48,534 nt of DNA from CAZPHU01 sp964419255 (GCA_964419255.1 CAYQOU010000031.1:1-48534); one strand, 5' to 3'. Positions 8,632-18,175 are shown, counted from the first letter of the stretch. Numbers and translations are program-made. Notes: generated from the sequence alone by a model not told the origin.

Positions 8632-8959
8632 TCCGTGAGTGCAAATGATGCGGTTTTTATTCTCTGTAAGCGCAATTTATGGGCATGTATGTACCGATTT
8701 TTCATTTTCTTCAACAAAAGCGAGGTTTAGGGTGGCAGCTTCCGGCCGCTGTTTTATATTTTGGGTAGAGAGAAGCCATGATTAGGCCGAGGGAGGTAGT
8801 TGTTAAGAGAAAGTTTTTTCCTGACGTATTCATCCCTCTTTTAAGCCTTTGATATCCCGTTTGGTCACGAAAACAGTAAAACCGAGTAATCTGTGGTGAC
8901 TTCTGGCTTATTCACAGAGGCACTATCAATCAGTAAGTTGTAAGTTGAAAGGGGGCAGT
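8632..8959. other. Intergenic region, nothing recognised
   Basis: No reading frame, hairpin with a T tail or clear promoter was recognised. A purine-rich AAAGGGGGC just before 8960 is the ribosome binding site of the next gene. Confidence 0.4.
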
Positions 8960-10393
8960 ATGCAGTCAGCTTTCCGGAGTATACTAGTAGGAGCACTTGT
9001 AATCTTCACCTACCTTCCGGTTGTACATGCGGATTTTAACAAAGTTAAGGAAAGTCTGAGCGCTCGACTGGAGAAGTTGGATTCACATCTGCTTTCCCTT
9101 TCCAAAAGTAATGAATTATCCTCCAGAAGAATAGAAGATGCAACCCCGCCGTTTCGCAACTCCATAAAGGAATTTCCCGAATTTCAGACTCTGATGCGAA
9201 CCAATTCCAAAGGTAAGGTGGTCAACGAAATAGTTAATGAGGGGCGACAGGGAAAAAAATTTCGAAGTGTGGCACGTCAGAGCTGGTTTGGAGAAACCGC
9301 AAGAATGAATCCTTACTACGGGTTTCTGAAAATGCGTGATGGTACAACATATCTTTTCTGGTGTAAACCCATTCCGGTTGGTACGCGTGAGGGGGGGTAT
9401 CGGTTCGGTGGTGCACTAGTGGCAAAGATTGAGTTGTCTGATGTGCTTAAGGCTGTTGCGGGTGAAGTCGATGAGCCTTTTCAGCTGCTTCACGAAGATG
9501 AGGCCATTTATGCGAATGAGTGGAATAGTATCAAAGAACCTGTCAGTGAGAAGATCACAGTTAAAGGATTGGATAATATAGTTCTCAGAGGCAAAAAGGC
9601 CTCACCGCCAAACGTGGCAGCCGCAGATACTCAGGTGACCCAGCAGAGTGCTACTGCGGCAGCAAAGGACGATGCGGCAGCTCCTTCTGGCAAACAAGAA
9701 AAGGATAGTGGTGGGTTTCCCTGGGTAACGATTATTCTCCTAATAATTGTTGCTGGAGGGGGCGGATTTCTGATTGTTACAATTCGCAAGTCTGCAAAAA
9801 AGAGACATGCCGCTCTCCTTGCCGAGATAGAAGATGGTAAGCCTGAAAAGGAAGATGTCGACTCCTCTCAAAAGGAGGCGAGTTTTGATGATGGGGCGAC
9901 GGTGATAATGCCAGTGCCTCGCAGAGAGATGGAGCAGCAGAAGGCCATGGGGAGAGTTGCACAGCAGGCGGCGGGAAGGCCTTTCCCGGCATCGAGGGTT
10001 TCCGGTGCCAATACAACGGTGGAGGAACACAGGCAGCAGCCCCTACAATCGAATCCGTCTCAGGAAATGTACAACCGGATTCGTCAGGAAGTGTTTCATG
10101 AATTGAAAAGCAAGATGGATGTGCAGTTTAAAAAGCAGCTTCATGATGCCATTGCTGCGAGAAGCGAAAAGATGAAACAACAGATCTTTGCGCAGGCCCA
10201 GCAGTCAGTGTCGCGTAATATGCAGGCTTACAGTTCTGTTCTTGCACAGCAGATACATACATTGTCAGGGCTTGCTTCTCAGAATATTCCTGAACAGAGT
10301 CGCAGGCAGGCCTTGAATTCTGTATTGGTAGAGCTGAAACGGATACACAGCAGTATGTCAGGAAGGCATCAGCCAAATGCTCGGGCTCGGTAG
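8960..10393 (+). CDS. Membrane protein with periplasmic Cache-like region and cytoplasmic helical tail
   Basis: I do not recognise a named family. The 477-residue product begins with a signal peptide or signal anchor (hydrophobic residues about 8-24, then VVHADF). Residues about 30-200 look like a small Cache/PAS-like extracellular sensor: a helical start, then alternating strands with TTYLFWCKPIPVG and GGYRFGGALVAKIELSDVL. An Ala/Gln-rich linker follows, then a strong transmembrane segment (about 255-275, with IILLIIVAGGGG). After that comes a charged, Gln-rich cytoplasmic part with a long helical region near 365-465. There is no HAMP, kinase, GGDEF or methyl-accepting motif, so any signal would pass to another protein. 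The ATG at 8960 has AGGGGGC six bases upstream. It stands alone, ending at the bidirectional terminator shared with the sigma gene. Confidence 0.75.
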   Translation: MQSAFRSILVGALVIFTYLPVVHADFNKVKESLSARLEKLDSHLLSLSKSNELSSRRIEDATPPFRNSIKEFPEFQTLMRTNSKGKVVNEIVNEGRQGKKFRSVARQSWFGETARMNPYYGFLKMRDGTTYLFWCKPIPVGTREGGYRFGGALVAKIELSDVLKAVAGEVDEPFQLLHEDEAIYANEWNSIKEPVSEKITVKGLDNIVLRGKKASPPNVAAADTQVTQQSATAAAKDDAAAPSGKQEKDSGGFPWVTIILLIIVAGGGGFLIVTIRKSAKKRHAALLAEIEDGKPEKEDVDSSQKEASFDDGATVIMPVPRREMEQQKAMGRVAQQAAGRPFPASRVSGANTTVEEHRQQPLQSNPSQEMYNRIRQEVFHELKSKMDVQFKKQLHDAIAARSEKMKQQIFAQAQQSVSRNMQAYSSVLAQQIHTLSGLASQNIPEQSRRQALNSVLVELKRIHSSMSGRHQPNARAR

Positions 10394-10467
10394 GCTGTTT
10401 GTTTCAATAAAAGGATGCGCCTGAAGATAAAGAGTAGGCGTTGTTGCTGTTTTGTTTCGCTGATTCG

Positions 10468-10511
10468 AAAAAAAAAGCTGCCTCACAACCTTGAGACAGC
10501 TTTTTTTTTTT
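10468..10511. terminator. Bidirectional Rho-independent terminator
   Basis: The stem AAGCTGCCTCA / TTGAGACAGCTT (one mismatch) is flanked by an A run on one side and T11 on the other, so it works on both strands. It ends the membrane sensor gene from the left and the sigma gene from the right. Confidence 0.9.
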
Positions 10512-10527
10512 GATGTAATCACTTTTT

Positions 10528-11388
10528 TTAATGCATTGAGTGTTTCTTGAGCCGATGCGTTCGCCCCGAGCGTCTAAGTTTCTCGAGCGCAGAATCCTTT
10601 ATCTGGCGTACTCGTTCTCGGGTGATATTGGCCCGTGCGCCGATTTCTTCCAGAGTGTATGTTGTTTCTTCTCCTATGCCGAAATACATGCGAACGACTT
10701 TGCGTTCACGCTCGTTAAGCGTTTCGAGTAATTCATCTATTTCCTGGTTAAGAGACATCTGAAGAACGGTTTCTTCCGGATTCTCCTGCTCATCGTCACT
10801 CATCACATCCAGCAAGCACCCTTCGCGTCCAACCGCAAGTGGTGCATCCAAAGACGTGTGATTATTGCCGATTTTCATCGTTGCCGTCACTTCGGACTCA
10901 TCAATGCCCAGTTCTTCGGCGACTTCGCGATCATTGGGTAGTCTGCGAAACTTCTGTTCGAGTTTAGCACGCGCTTTTCCTACACGATGAATCGTTGCGA
11001 CTCTGTTGAGGGGCATTTTTACAATGCGTGAATGGTTGGCAAGGCTTTGCAGTATCGCTTGGCGAATCCACCACACGGCATAAGAAATGAATTTGAAATT
11101 TTTCTTTTCATCAAAGCGGTGAGCAGCGCGGATAAGACCGATGTTACCTTCGTTTATGAGATCGGCAAGAGGAAGTCCCTGGTTCTGATAGTTGCGGGCC
11201 ACACTTACCACAAAACGCAAGTTTGCTTTTATAAGCCTCTCCAGAGCTTTTTTATCGCCCTTTCTGATTCGCACGGCCATTTCAGCCTCCTGCTTAGCAC
11301 TGAGCGCTTTGTGCTTTGCGATCTCCTTTAGGTACAATCCTAAGGTTCCCTCTTCAGGAGACAACAGATTGGTGTCATTTGCTGCCAT
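10528..11388 (-). CDS. rpoD: RNA polymerase sigma factor, RpoD-like (sigma-70 family, no region 1.1)
   Basis: Directs RNA polymerase to promoters. The 286 residues contain region 1.2 (about 13-45, with YLKEIAKHKALS), region 2 (LIKANLRFVVSVARNY, DLINEGNIGLIRAAHRFD and FKFISYAVWWIRQAI, about 53-122), region 3 (about 130-205) and region 4 (LNERERKVVRMYFG, then the helix-turn-helix TLEEIGARANITRERVRQI, about 222-272). The RpoD core sequences of regions 2.3-2.4 and 4.2 are intact. It lacks the acidic region 1.1 and the non-conserved insert, as do the short primary sigma factors of Bacteroidetes-like bacteria. Whether this is the main housekeeping sigma or a group 2 paralogue cannot be decided from one window. 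AAGGAAA precedes the start codon. Confidence 0.9.
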   Translation of the reverse strand: MAANDTNLLSPEEGTLGLYLKEIAKHKALSAKQEAEMAVRIRKGDKKALERLIKANLRFVVSVARNYQNQGLPLADLINEGNIGLIRAAHRFDEKKNFKFISYAVWWIRQAILQSLANHSRIVKMPLNRVATIHRVGKARAKLEQKFRRLPNDREVAEELGIDESEVTATMKIGNNHTSLDAPLAVGREGCLLDVMSDDEQENPEETVLQMSLNQEIDELLETLNERERKVVRMYFGIGEETTYTLEEIGARANITRERVRQIKDSALEKLRRSGRTHRLKKHSMH

Positions 11389-11968
11389 TAGCTTTCCTTG
11401 CGCAAAAAAGTTTAAAATTGTTATTTACGAGGATTAACCAGTGTGATGGGTTTTTTCATGAGTAGAAACGTGCGATTAATAAAAATACGCGCTTTTTGTC
11501 CCTTTATTTTATCATTAAGCGTGATGTGCGGCAAGATCAATAACCCATGTCAGTACATCCATATTCTTTTCGCGCACATCGGGTGAAACGACCAAACCAG
11601 TACGGAATCTAATCCCCTTACTTAGAGCTGTTTTTGGCCTCACTGGTTCATCAGCAGCCTGGTTTTGTAAAAAAACAGGTATAAAACGGTAAAAGAGATG
11701 TTTAAGTAGTTGCAAAACGAAAATCTGGGTGACAAACTTATCAATATATATCATGCCGAAATCTGAATGGGGGCATTCATTTGCCGTCCCAGAAATGTTT
11801 TGGCATATTCTGCCTGTTTTTAATTTTGCAACACGATGTAAGTGTTTAGTTTATTATCTTATATTTATTATTGTTATCTAAACTGAGAGGCTCTGTGCTA
11901 ATCGCTGCGAGTGAGGTCGCTCAATTTCGGTCTTATAACCAATCCGCATATAACCATAAGGGTCAGGT
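11389..11968. other. Intergenic region with one doubtful minus-strand ORF
   Basis: This is the divergent gap between the sigma gene and the TPR gene. A 79-codon minus-strand frame (11754 to 11515) ends in VVSPDVREKNMDVLTWVIDLA, which faintly recalls the first strand and helix of an NAD kinase, but the frame stops at once. It may be a gene fragment or chance. A motif CGCTCAATTTCGGTCTTAT at 11918-11936 lies about 30 bp before the TPR start and resembles copies elsewhere in the window. Confidence 0.4.
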
Positions 11969-14900
11969 ATGAATAGTTCAAACAAAACCATCGTGATATC
12001 GATACTTGTGCTTTTGGGCTGTATACTATCTGCTACAAAACCGCTTGGGGCAACTGAAAAGAGAGCAGTGATTCTTCTTACACGACCTGAAGGTGCTGCT
12101 GAAGATGGTTGGCTGGGGGCACTGACCGAGCAGTATATAAGGATGCGAATCGCCCTGGATGATAAGCTGGAAGTGATCGACCAACAAGCTATCCTAAATA
12201 AGATAAAGAATTACACCGACTTTACCAGACCCATTCCCAAAAAGAGTTATACCCGTAGCCTATCCGATTCGGGCTTCACTCATATTGTTAATCAGAATTT
12301 TGCCATTTCAGATGATGGCTCCTCGATTCAGTTGTATATGGAGTTGGATGATTGCAGGGAAAATGAAATTGTGGGTGATTTCGATGCGAAATTTCCGGTG
12401 CACCTTTTGCCGTCAAAGCTCGATTCTGCCGCGATCTGGCTTTCCAAGACTCTGAATGGAAACCATACTGCCATAAAAGAGTATTTGCACGTTCCTTTCA
12501 TCCCCTCCGAAGTGGTACCTTCCGATTTTAAAGCATTGGGCGAAATGATAAAGCTTTCATTAGAGTCTAATGATTCCGCCTCTTGGTCAAAAAGCGGAAA
12601 CGCGTTTTACACGGTGGCACAACAGTACTCTTACACCTTCATGCCCAATACTCTTGCAGGCTATTATCTGGCCAAATCAGGGCGCTGGAAGGAAGCAGCC
12701 GGGGCTCTGCGCAAAGCTCTGCAGCTCATCCCGGCCTATGATGGCATGTATCTTCTTGCCAGTGAAAGCCTTTTGAAAGCGGGGGATTACGGGCAAGTTA
12801 TTAATCTGATAGAGCAGGCGAAGAAGTATGGGGCCCCTGACGCCAGGATGCAGGCTTTCAGGGCTCAGGCGCTTGAAAAGACGGGTAAAACAGATCAGGC
12901 TATGAAAGCGTATGAGTCGGTATTGCAAAAAGATGCAAAGAATCGGGAAGCGCTGTTGTTTTTCGCCAAATATTACGATGGAAAGGATCAGCTTCAAAAA
13001 GCCGCAGGATATGCCGAACAGGCGCTCAAGATCGATACGGCAAATGGGGATGCATGGTTTATCGTTTCCAGAAATTTGCTGGGTCAGGGAAAAAAGGATC
13101 GGGCGATATCATCATTGCGAAAGGCTGCACAGTTTCTGCCGGATAACTATCTCCCCGGGTATTTGCTTGGAGAAATTTACCTGGAAAAGAAACTGTATGA
13201 GACCGCAGCCGAATTTCTACAAGGCGCCGTAAACAAAAATCCAGATGATTTGAATGCGGCTCTTAAGGCCTCGTACGCCTATGAGGCCATGGGTAAGCTG
13301 AATAAGGCGTATTCTGTCCTTGTTCCTCTAGCTTCAAAAGTCCCTGATAATGATACGCTGCACCTGAGGTTGGGGCTTTTTGCTTTCGAACAAAAGGATT
13401 CTTCTGCGGCATTTGAGTATTTAAAGAAATATGCTGCGCTGGAGGAAAAGAATGGAAAAGCACTCAGAATCCTCGGGGATCTGTATAGTCGGTACGGTGA
13501 TCAGAGAAAAGCTCAATACTATTATGCAAAAGCATTGCCGCTGCTGGACAGCCCTCTACCTGTCATGTTTTCAATGGCGCAGTTTCATTTTCAGAAGCAG
13601 GAGGTTGACTCAGCCATTCATATGCTTGCTCGGATCGAAAAAGAAAATGCAGAATTTCCGGGATTGAACCGGGCTCTTGCCGATGCCTGGTACATGAAAG
13701 AAGATGGTAAAAGGGCGTTGGGCTACTACAAGAAAGCGCGAAACGGGGGTGATCGGGACAAAATCGTTCAGCAGAGAATCGCGCAGCTGACATTTGATTC
13801 GGGCCAGAAGGAGGCGGCTGCGGAGGAGTATGGAAGGCTTGTTTCCAATGACAAAAACAATGGTCAGGCATTATTCCGGTATTCACTGCTGCTTTTGGAG
13901 CTTAAAAAGACAAAAGAAGGTAAACGTCATCTGCAAAAAGCACTTACTCTTATCAATCCGGACAAAGAGATGTTGGTAGATATTGCCGAAAGTTTCGAGA
14001 GAGCGGAAGCCTACAATGAAGCTGTGGAATTCTACAGCAAGGCAGTTATTCTTGATTCCAATAACGATTCACTTTCACTCAAACTTGGCTCCTGTCAAAT
14101 CAAAGCCGGTAATGACAGTGCCGCGGCGCAAACGTATGTGTCCCTCTTTCAACGCCGTGGTCTTGATAAATACAAGGATGAGCTAAAGAAAGCCGGACAT
14201 CTATTTTTCCATATTAAAGCCTATGAAAAGGCTCGAAGCACTTACCTTCTCTATTTGGGCAGCAATTATACCGACAAACAGGTTTCTTTGAACCTTGCAG
14301 AGATCGAATTTATCCGAGAGAAGTACGAAAAAGCTGCCGATATACTGGGAAAATTGCCCAGATCGAGCAGAAGTTCCGATAAATATAGACGTCTGTATGC
14401 AGTGTCTATTTACAAGGCGGGAAACTACAAGAAAGCCATTTCTGCTCTTTCATATGCATTGTCTCGGAATCCGTCAGATGAAGAGCTTCTGGAGATGTTG
14501 GCAAAAAGCTATACAGAAGAAAAAAAATATTCGGATGCGGTGGTGGTATACAAAAAACTGATTCGCAGATACGGGTCCAAGCAAAAACGGAATGAATACG
14601 CATACGATTTGGGGCAAGTATACGAAAAAGCTGGAAACAGCAATAATGCGAGTTGGTGGTACGAAAAAAACATCTCTTCATACGGCGGTGAACTAAGAAA
14701 TTATCTTCGTCTGGGAAGCATCTATACCAAACAGAAAAAATTGGATAAGGCACTTTTAGTATATGAAAAGGCGATATCTCTTCCGGATGCCCCTGATTCT
14801 CTGATCAGAAAAGTTGCTCAATCGTATGCCGCCAAAAAGCAATTTGACCCTGCAGCCAAATATTATGATAAATATCTGAGTAAGGTGACAAATGATTCCG

Positions 14901-16804
14901 CTGCACTTCTAGAGCTTGGGGCCATATACATCGAGAAGAAAGAATATGCCAAATCGCTCAAGCCTCTTGAAAAGGCTGTTCGGTTAATGCCTGACAACGG
15001 CAGAGCCTTTTTTATGGCCGGGCACTCTTACCTCATGCTGGGGGGGGGATCCAGTAAAGCGCAAACAATAGAAGATGCCGTTAAGTATTTACGTCATGCG
15101 CACGATTTAGAGCCGGACAATATAAAGATAATGGAGGACTATGCCAAAGCTCTTCGTCTCCGGAACAATGATTCTGAGTTGATAGTGTTGTTGCAAAAAT
15201 GGCACAGGGTTGAAGAAAAAAATAAAGAGGTATTACTGGAGTTGGGCGAGCTGCTTCTGAAAGAAAAAAAGTATAATGAAGCAGCAGATGCGTGGGAAAT
15301 TGCCTGCAAGCTTGATCCCAAGAGTGTAAGCTTACGTCTCGGGCTAGCTAAGGTACACGGTCTGCGCGGTGACAAATCAACCCGTGTTGCCCACCTGCGG
15401 GCCGCGCTTGAATATGATCCAAAAAATTCTAATATCCACATGGATCTGGCTCGGTATTACAGAGAAGAAAAACAAAACAAGAAAGCGCATGGTTTTTATA
15501 CCAAGGCAATCGCATACAATCCCGATTTGGCACAGGCACGGTACGAGCTTGCCTCCCTTCTTCATGAAACCGGGAAAAAAACCGAAGCGTACGAACAGCT
15601 GTACAGGGCTGTGGAAATCGAGGAGGATAATGTAGATTATCTGTATGCACTTTCAAGAGTCGCCTATAATGTCGGAAAACAATCGGTTGCTCTTGAGAAA
15701 GGGAAGAAGGCAGTTTCTTTACGGGCAGATGATGTCGAGCTGCTACAGTGGGCCGGATATCTTCTCTTTCAAACGGGGCAGCTCGAAAAGGCAAAAGATG
15801 TTTTCCTGACTGGATTGAAGGTAGATGATGGATGCGTTTCCTGCTATCGGTACCTGGGTGATATTGCGTATGCACGTCAGGAATATGATAATGCTATAAA
15901 AATCTATGAGGATGCACTCAAGAAAGGCGGAACCAACGATACAATTACGGTAAAGCTTGCCACTAGTTTATTACAAAATGGAAATGTGAAACAGGCCCGA
16001 AAAGAATTCAAAAAAGCCTACAAACAAGATCCTGAAAATGCAGAAGCTTTGCTTGGACTTGTGCACAGCTTCATTCGCCTGGAAAAACCGCGTAAAGCAC
16101 TGGCTGAAATAAGTGAATACAGGGGAGACAAAAAAGGATCGGGATACTATCAGCTGTCTTTGGGAGTCTTTTACGAAAAAACGGGTAATCTGGACTCGGC
16201 CATGGTAGCCTATACGATGGCAACTCGTATACTGCCTGAAAATGCGGAAGGATATTCCGGATGCGGTCGGGTTAAAATGGCGCGGAAGGAGTATAATTCG
16301 GCGATTGTGTACTTCGGTAAAGCAATGGCTCATCGGCCAGAGGATGTAGGGATTCTTCTGGACATCGGTCTTGCGTATGAGATGTCAAATGAATACGCAT
16401 CAGCCTTATCAGTCTATGACGAAGCGATAGATAAGGCAGGAAATGTAAATGCTTATTACTATAAGGCACGTTTGCAGAGTAAAACAAGAAAGTTTCGCAA
16501 AGCGATACGTACGATTCAAGCCGGTCTCCAGATCGACCCGGATAATCCCAGATTGTATTACGCGTTGGGACATGCGCTTCGGATGAGCAACAAAACAAAG
16601 GATGCTATCGGAGCGTATGAAATAGCTATACGCAAAGGCGATGAAAAAGAATTTCTGGAAGCATACCGGCAAATTGGTTTGTTGTATTATCATAAAATGA
16701 TCGACAATAAAAATGCCGGAAAATATTTCAAAAAATACATGAAAAAGGGCGGAGATGAAAAGGACGTTGTGGAATTAATGAAACGGCTGGAGAAGAAAAA
16801 CTAA
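11969..16804 (+). CDS. Very large exported tetratricopeptide-repeat protein
   Basis: The 1611-residue product starts with a signal peptide (hydrophobic residues about 8-22, possible cleavage after the alanine of GAT near 30). A region of about 150 residues with a beta-alpha pattern follows. From roughly residue 200 to the end it consists of consecutive 34-residue TPR units, recognisable by repeated patterns such as A..YY..AL..DP and by Gly/Ala at fixed spacing. TPR solenoids bind proteins or peptides, so a periplasmic or outer-membrane scaffold is likely. No enzymatic domain is visible. Lysine and tyrosine are abundant, with many KKA and EKA repeats. A run of nine G bases at 15040-15048 sits in the coding sequence. 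The ATG has AAGGG ten bases upstream. Its stop overlaps by four bases the stop of the convergent transglycosylase gene. Its exact partner is unknown. Confidence 0.88.
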   Translation: MNSSNKTIVISILVLLGCILSATKPLGATEKRAVILLTRPEGAAEDGWLGALTEQYIRMRIALDDKLEVIDQQAILNKIKNYTDFTRPIPKKSYTRSLSDSGFTHIVNQNFAISDDGSSIQLYMELDDCRENEIVGDFDAKFPVHLLPSKLDSAAIWLSKTLNGNHTAIKEYLHVPFIPSEVVPSDFKALGEMIKLSLESNDSASWSKSGNAFYTVAQQYSYTFMPNTLAGYYLAKSGRWKEAAGALRKALQLIPAYDGMYLLASESLLKAGDYGQVINLIEQAKKYGAPDARMQAFRAQALEKTGKTDQAMKAYESVLQKDAKNREALLFFAKYYDGKDQLQKAAGYAEQALKIDTANGDAWFIVSRNLLGQGKKDRAISSLRKAAQFLPDNYLPGYLLGEIYLEKKLYETAAEFLQGAVNKNPDDLNAALKASYAYEAMGKLNKAYSVLVPLASKVPDNDTLHLRLGLFAFEQKDSSAAFEYLKKYAALEEKNGKALRILGDLYSRYGDQRKAQYYYAKALPLLDSPLPVMFSMAQFHFQKQEVDSAIHMLARIEKENAEFPGLNRALADAWYMKEDGKRALGYYKKARNGGDRDKIVQQRIAQLTFDSGQKEAAAEEYGRLVSNDKNNGQALFRYSLLLLELKKTKEGKRHLQKALTLINPDKEMLVDIAESFERAEAYNEAVEFYSKAVILDSNNDSLSLKLGSCQIKAGNDSAAAQTYVSLFQRRGLDKYKDELKKAGHLFFHIKAYEKARSTYLLYLGSNYTDKQVSLNLAEIEFIREKYEKAADILGKLPRSSRSSDKYRRLYAVSIYKAGNYKKAISALSYALSRNPSDEELLEMLAKSYTEEKKYSDAVVVYKKLIRRYGSKQKRNEYAYDLGQVYEKAGNSNNASWWYEKNISSYGGELRNYLRLGSIYTKQKKLDKALLVYEKAISLPDAPDSLIRKVAQSYAAKKQFDPAAKYYDKYLSKVTNDSAALLELGAIYIEKKEYAKSLKPLEKAVRLMPDNGRAFFMAGHSYLMLGGGSSKAQTIEDAVKYLRHAHDLEPDNIKIMEDYAKALRLRNNDSELIVLLQKWHRVEEKNKEVLLELGELLLKEKKYNEAADAWEIACKLDPKSVSLRLGLAKVHGLRGDKSTRVAHLRAALEYDPKNSNIHMDLARYYREEKQNKKAHGFYTKAIAYNPDLAQARYELASLLHETGKKTEAYEQLYRAVEIEEDNVDYLYALSRVAYNVGKQSVALEKGKKAVSLRADDVELLQWAGYLLFQTGQLEKAKDVFLTGLKVDDGCVSCYRYLGDIAYARQEYDNAIKIYEDALKKGGTNDTITVKLATSLLQNGNVKQARKEFKKAYKQDPENAEALLGLVHSFIRLEKPRKALAEISEYRGDKKGSGYYQLSLGVFYEKTGNLDSAMVAYTMATRILPENAEGYSGCGRVKMARKEYNSAIVYFGKAMAHRPEDVGILLDIGLAYEMSNEYASALSVYDEAIDKAGNVNAYYYKARLQSKTRKFRKAIRTIQAGLQIDPDNPRLYYALGHALRMSNKTKDAIGAYEIAIRKGDEKEFLEAYRQIGLLYYHKMIDNKNAGKYFKKYMKKGGDEKDVVELMKRLEKKN

Positions 16805-17547
16805 TTCTCAGGAACAATCTCGGCGTGTTTGCTTTCTGCTTTCAAGGCGTAGTAGCTTTTGAGTACCTTTTCATAATATCTGATGGATAAAGGTTGGTTT
16901 TCTCGTAAATTTTTTCGGATGGTGCCCGGTCCCTGATTGTATGCGAGTATGCCAAGCTTCAAATCATTGAATTGGGCAATGAGTCGGGTGAGATATCCGA
17001 CTCCAAGCGCGATATTTATCTCCGGTATCAGCAAATCTTTGATGCCGGTCACGGAGATTTGTAAATCGACGGCAACTTCCAAAGCCGTTGCATATTTCAG
17101 CTGCATCAATCCGTAGGCTCCGCTATACTTACCGCTTCTGTACCTGCCCAGTGCCTCTGGATCAAACACACTTTCGACGTGAATAACGGCAAGCACCAAA
17201 AAAGGATCGTAGCCATATGTGCGGCTGTTTTGATATACCAGTTCCGTAAGGAGACCGACAGTCTGGGGTTTTAGTCGATTGTTGACGAATCTGTTGATTG
17301 TTTCTGTTATAGTGATTTTCTGCCGAATAATATCCCTCTGGTGTGTCAGTCGAATTTTGTCTGATCTGAGAGAAATGAGTTTGCCGTTGTTTTTCTGAAT
17401 ATCCAGCTCGGTGTAAAAGGCTCTGCCGGTTAGAGTCAGAAGCAGCACTACAATGCCTGTGACAATTATGATTACCAGAGGTTCGGAAATCCAAATCTGG
17501 TTGGATGGGAATTTCTTTGAATCGGGTAAAAGATTTTTTCTTTTCAT
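16801..17547 (-). CDS. Membrane-anchored lytic transglycosylase (SLT family)
   Basis: Cleaves the glycan strands of peptidoglycan in the periplasm. The 248-residue protein has one N-terminal transmembrane segment (about 24-42, EPLVIIIVTGIVVLLLTLTG) and a polar helical stretch likely to form a short coiled coil (about 50-90). The SLT domain follows (about 98-240). Its catalytic glutamate is in AVIHVESVFDP, followed by SGAYGLMQL, NIALGVGYL and ILAYNQGPGTI, the usual motif order of Slt70/MltC-like enzymes. The start lies 7 bp after the stop of the STAS gene, so the two are probably co-transcribed and coupled. It converges on and overlaps by 4 bp the large TPR gene. It is the last gene of a three-gene operon. 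Confidence 0.92.
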   Translation of the reverse strand: MKRKNLLPDSKKFPSNQIWISEPLVIIIVTGIVVLLLTLTGRAFYTELDIQKNNGKLISLRSDKIRLTHQRDIIRQKITITETINRFVNNRLKPQTVGLLTELVYQNSRTYGYDPFLVLAVIHVESVFDPEALGRYRSGKYSGAYGLMQLKYATALEVAVDLQISVTGIKDLLIPEINIALGVGYLTRLIAQFNDLKLGILAYNQGPGTIRKNLRENQPLSIRYYEKVLKSYYALKAESKHAEIVPEN

Positions 17548-17554
17548 GCCGATG

Positions 17555-18175
17555 CTATTTTGGTAACGAATCCCGGATAAGTCCCAGTTGCTGGAGTGGC
17601 AGTAGTCGTTCCTGCATTTGTTCGAGTTCCAGCTGTGCCTCCATTTTCCACTTTGCCAAATCGTTTATTTCTTTTTCCTGTTGCCGGATGAGGCTATTCT
17701 GCATGTTTATTATGAAAGCAAGCGAAAGAAACCAGCCAACAATTATGATAAGCATGAAAAGAGCAACCGGTCGGGAAAGGCGAATGCCGGTTTTCCGTGA
17801 AAGAATCATGCCGCGACGCTTTATGGAACGAAATAATCCGCGAGTTTGGTAGGCATGAGTATCAGGGTAGATGGAAAAAAGATGTCTGAACGCTTTAAAT
17901 TTTTGCCAGAGGAGATCATTTCGAAATATCAGCACTAATTCGCCATTCTTGCCTTTGGTAATGTTGAGCAGGTCGAGGAACATGGGTATGGCTGAGTCGT
18001 GCATATAGCTGATCGACTCCATGTGAAGTATTATCCGCCTGTTGCCATCATGGATGAGTCCGGTGATCTTCTCACGAATATTGGGAACCTGTTCGGCATG
18101 GAAGGGGCCGGACAATAACAGCCAGACGGCGTTTCGTCTACTCTCGATGGTAATATCAAGTGCATCAGATCGCAT
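17555..18175 (-). CDS. STAS-domain protein with transmembrane segment and C-terminal coiled coil
   Basis: Residues about 5-100 fit a STAS domain as in anti-anti-sigma factors. They comprise the strand VWLLLSGPF, helix HAEQVPNIREKI, strand RRIILHMESISYM, and HDSAIPMFLDLLN. The DS pair sits where SpoIIAA carries its phosphorylated serine. A basic stretch (SIKRRG) leads into one transmembrane segment (about 140-158, ALFMLIIIVGWFLSLAF), then a Gln/Glu-rich coiled coil (about 160-195). By the positive-inside rule STAS should be cytoplasmic and the coiled coil periplasmic. This fusion is unusual: STAS proteins are normally soluble or at the C-terminus of transporters. The gene overlaps the end of the GH57-like gene by 11 bp and is followed after 7 bp by the lytic transglycosylase. 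It could carry a cytoplasmic signal to the wall enzyme; this is inference. Confidence 0.78.
   Translation of the reverse strand: MRSDALDITIESRRNAVWLLLSGPFHAEQVPNIREKITGLIHDGNRRIILHMESISYMHDSAIPMFLDLLNITKGKNGELVLIFRNDLLWQKFKAFRHLFSIYPDTHAYQTRGLFRSIKRRGMILSRKTGIRLSRPVALFMLIIIVGWFLSLAFIINMQNSLIRQQEKEINDLAKWKMEAQLELEQMQERLLPLQQLGLIRDSLPK

Noticed and set aside
11515..11754. 79-codon minus-strand frame with faint likeness to the start of NAD kinase
   Set aside because: The likeness covers about 20 residues, the frame stops right after, and the upstream part is unlike any family. Kept only as a note in the intergenic entry.
11969..16804. TPR repeats as possible recombination-prone DNA repeats
   Set aside because: The repeats are visible in the protein but have diverged at DNA level; I saw no long identical DNA repeats.
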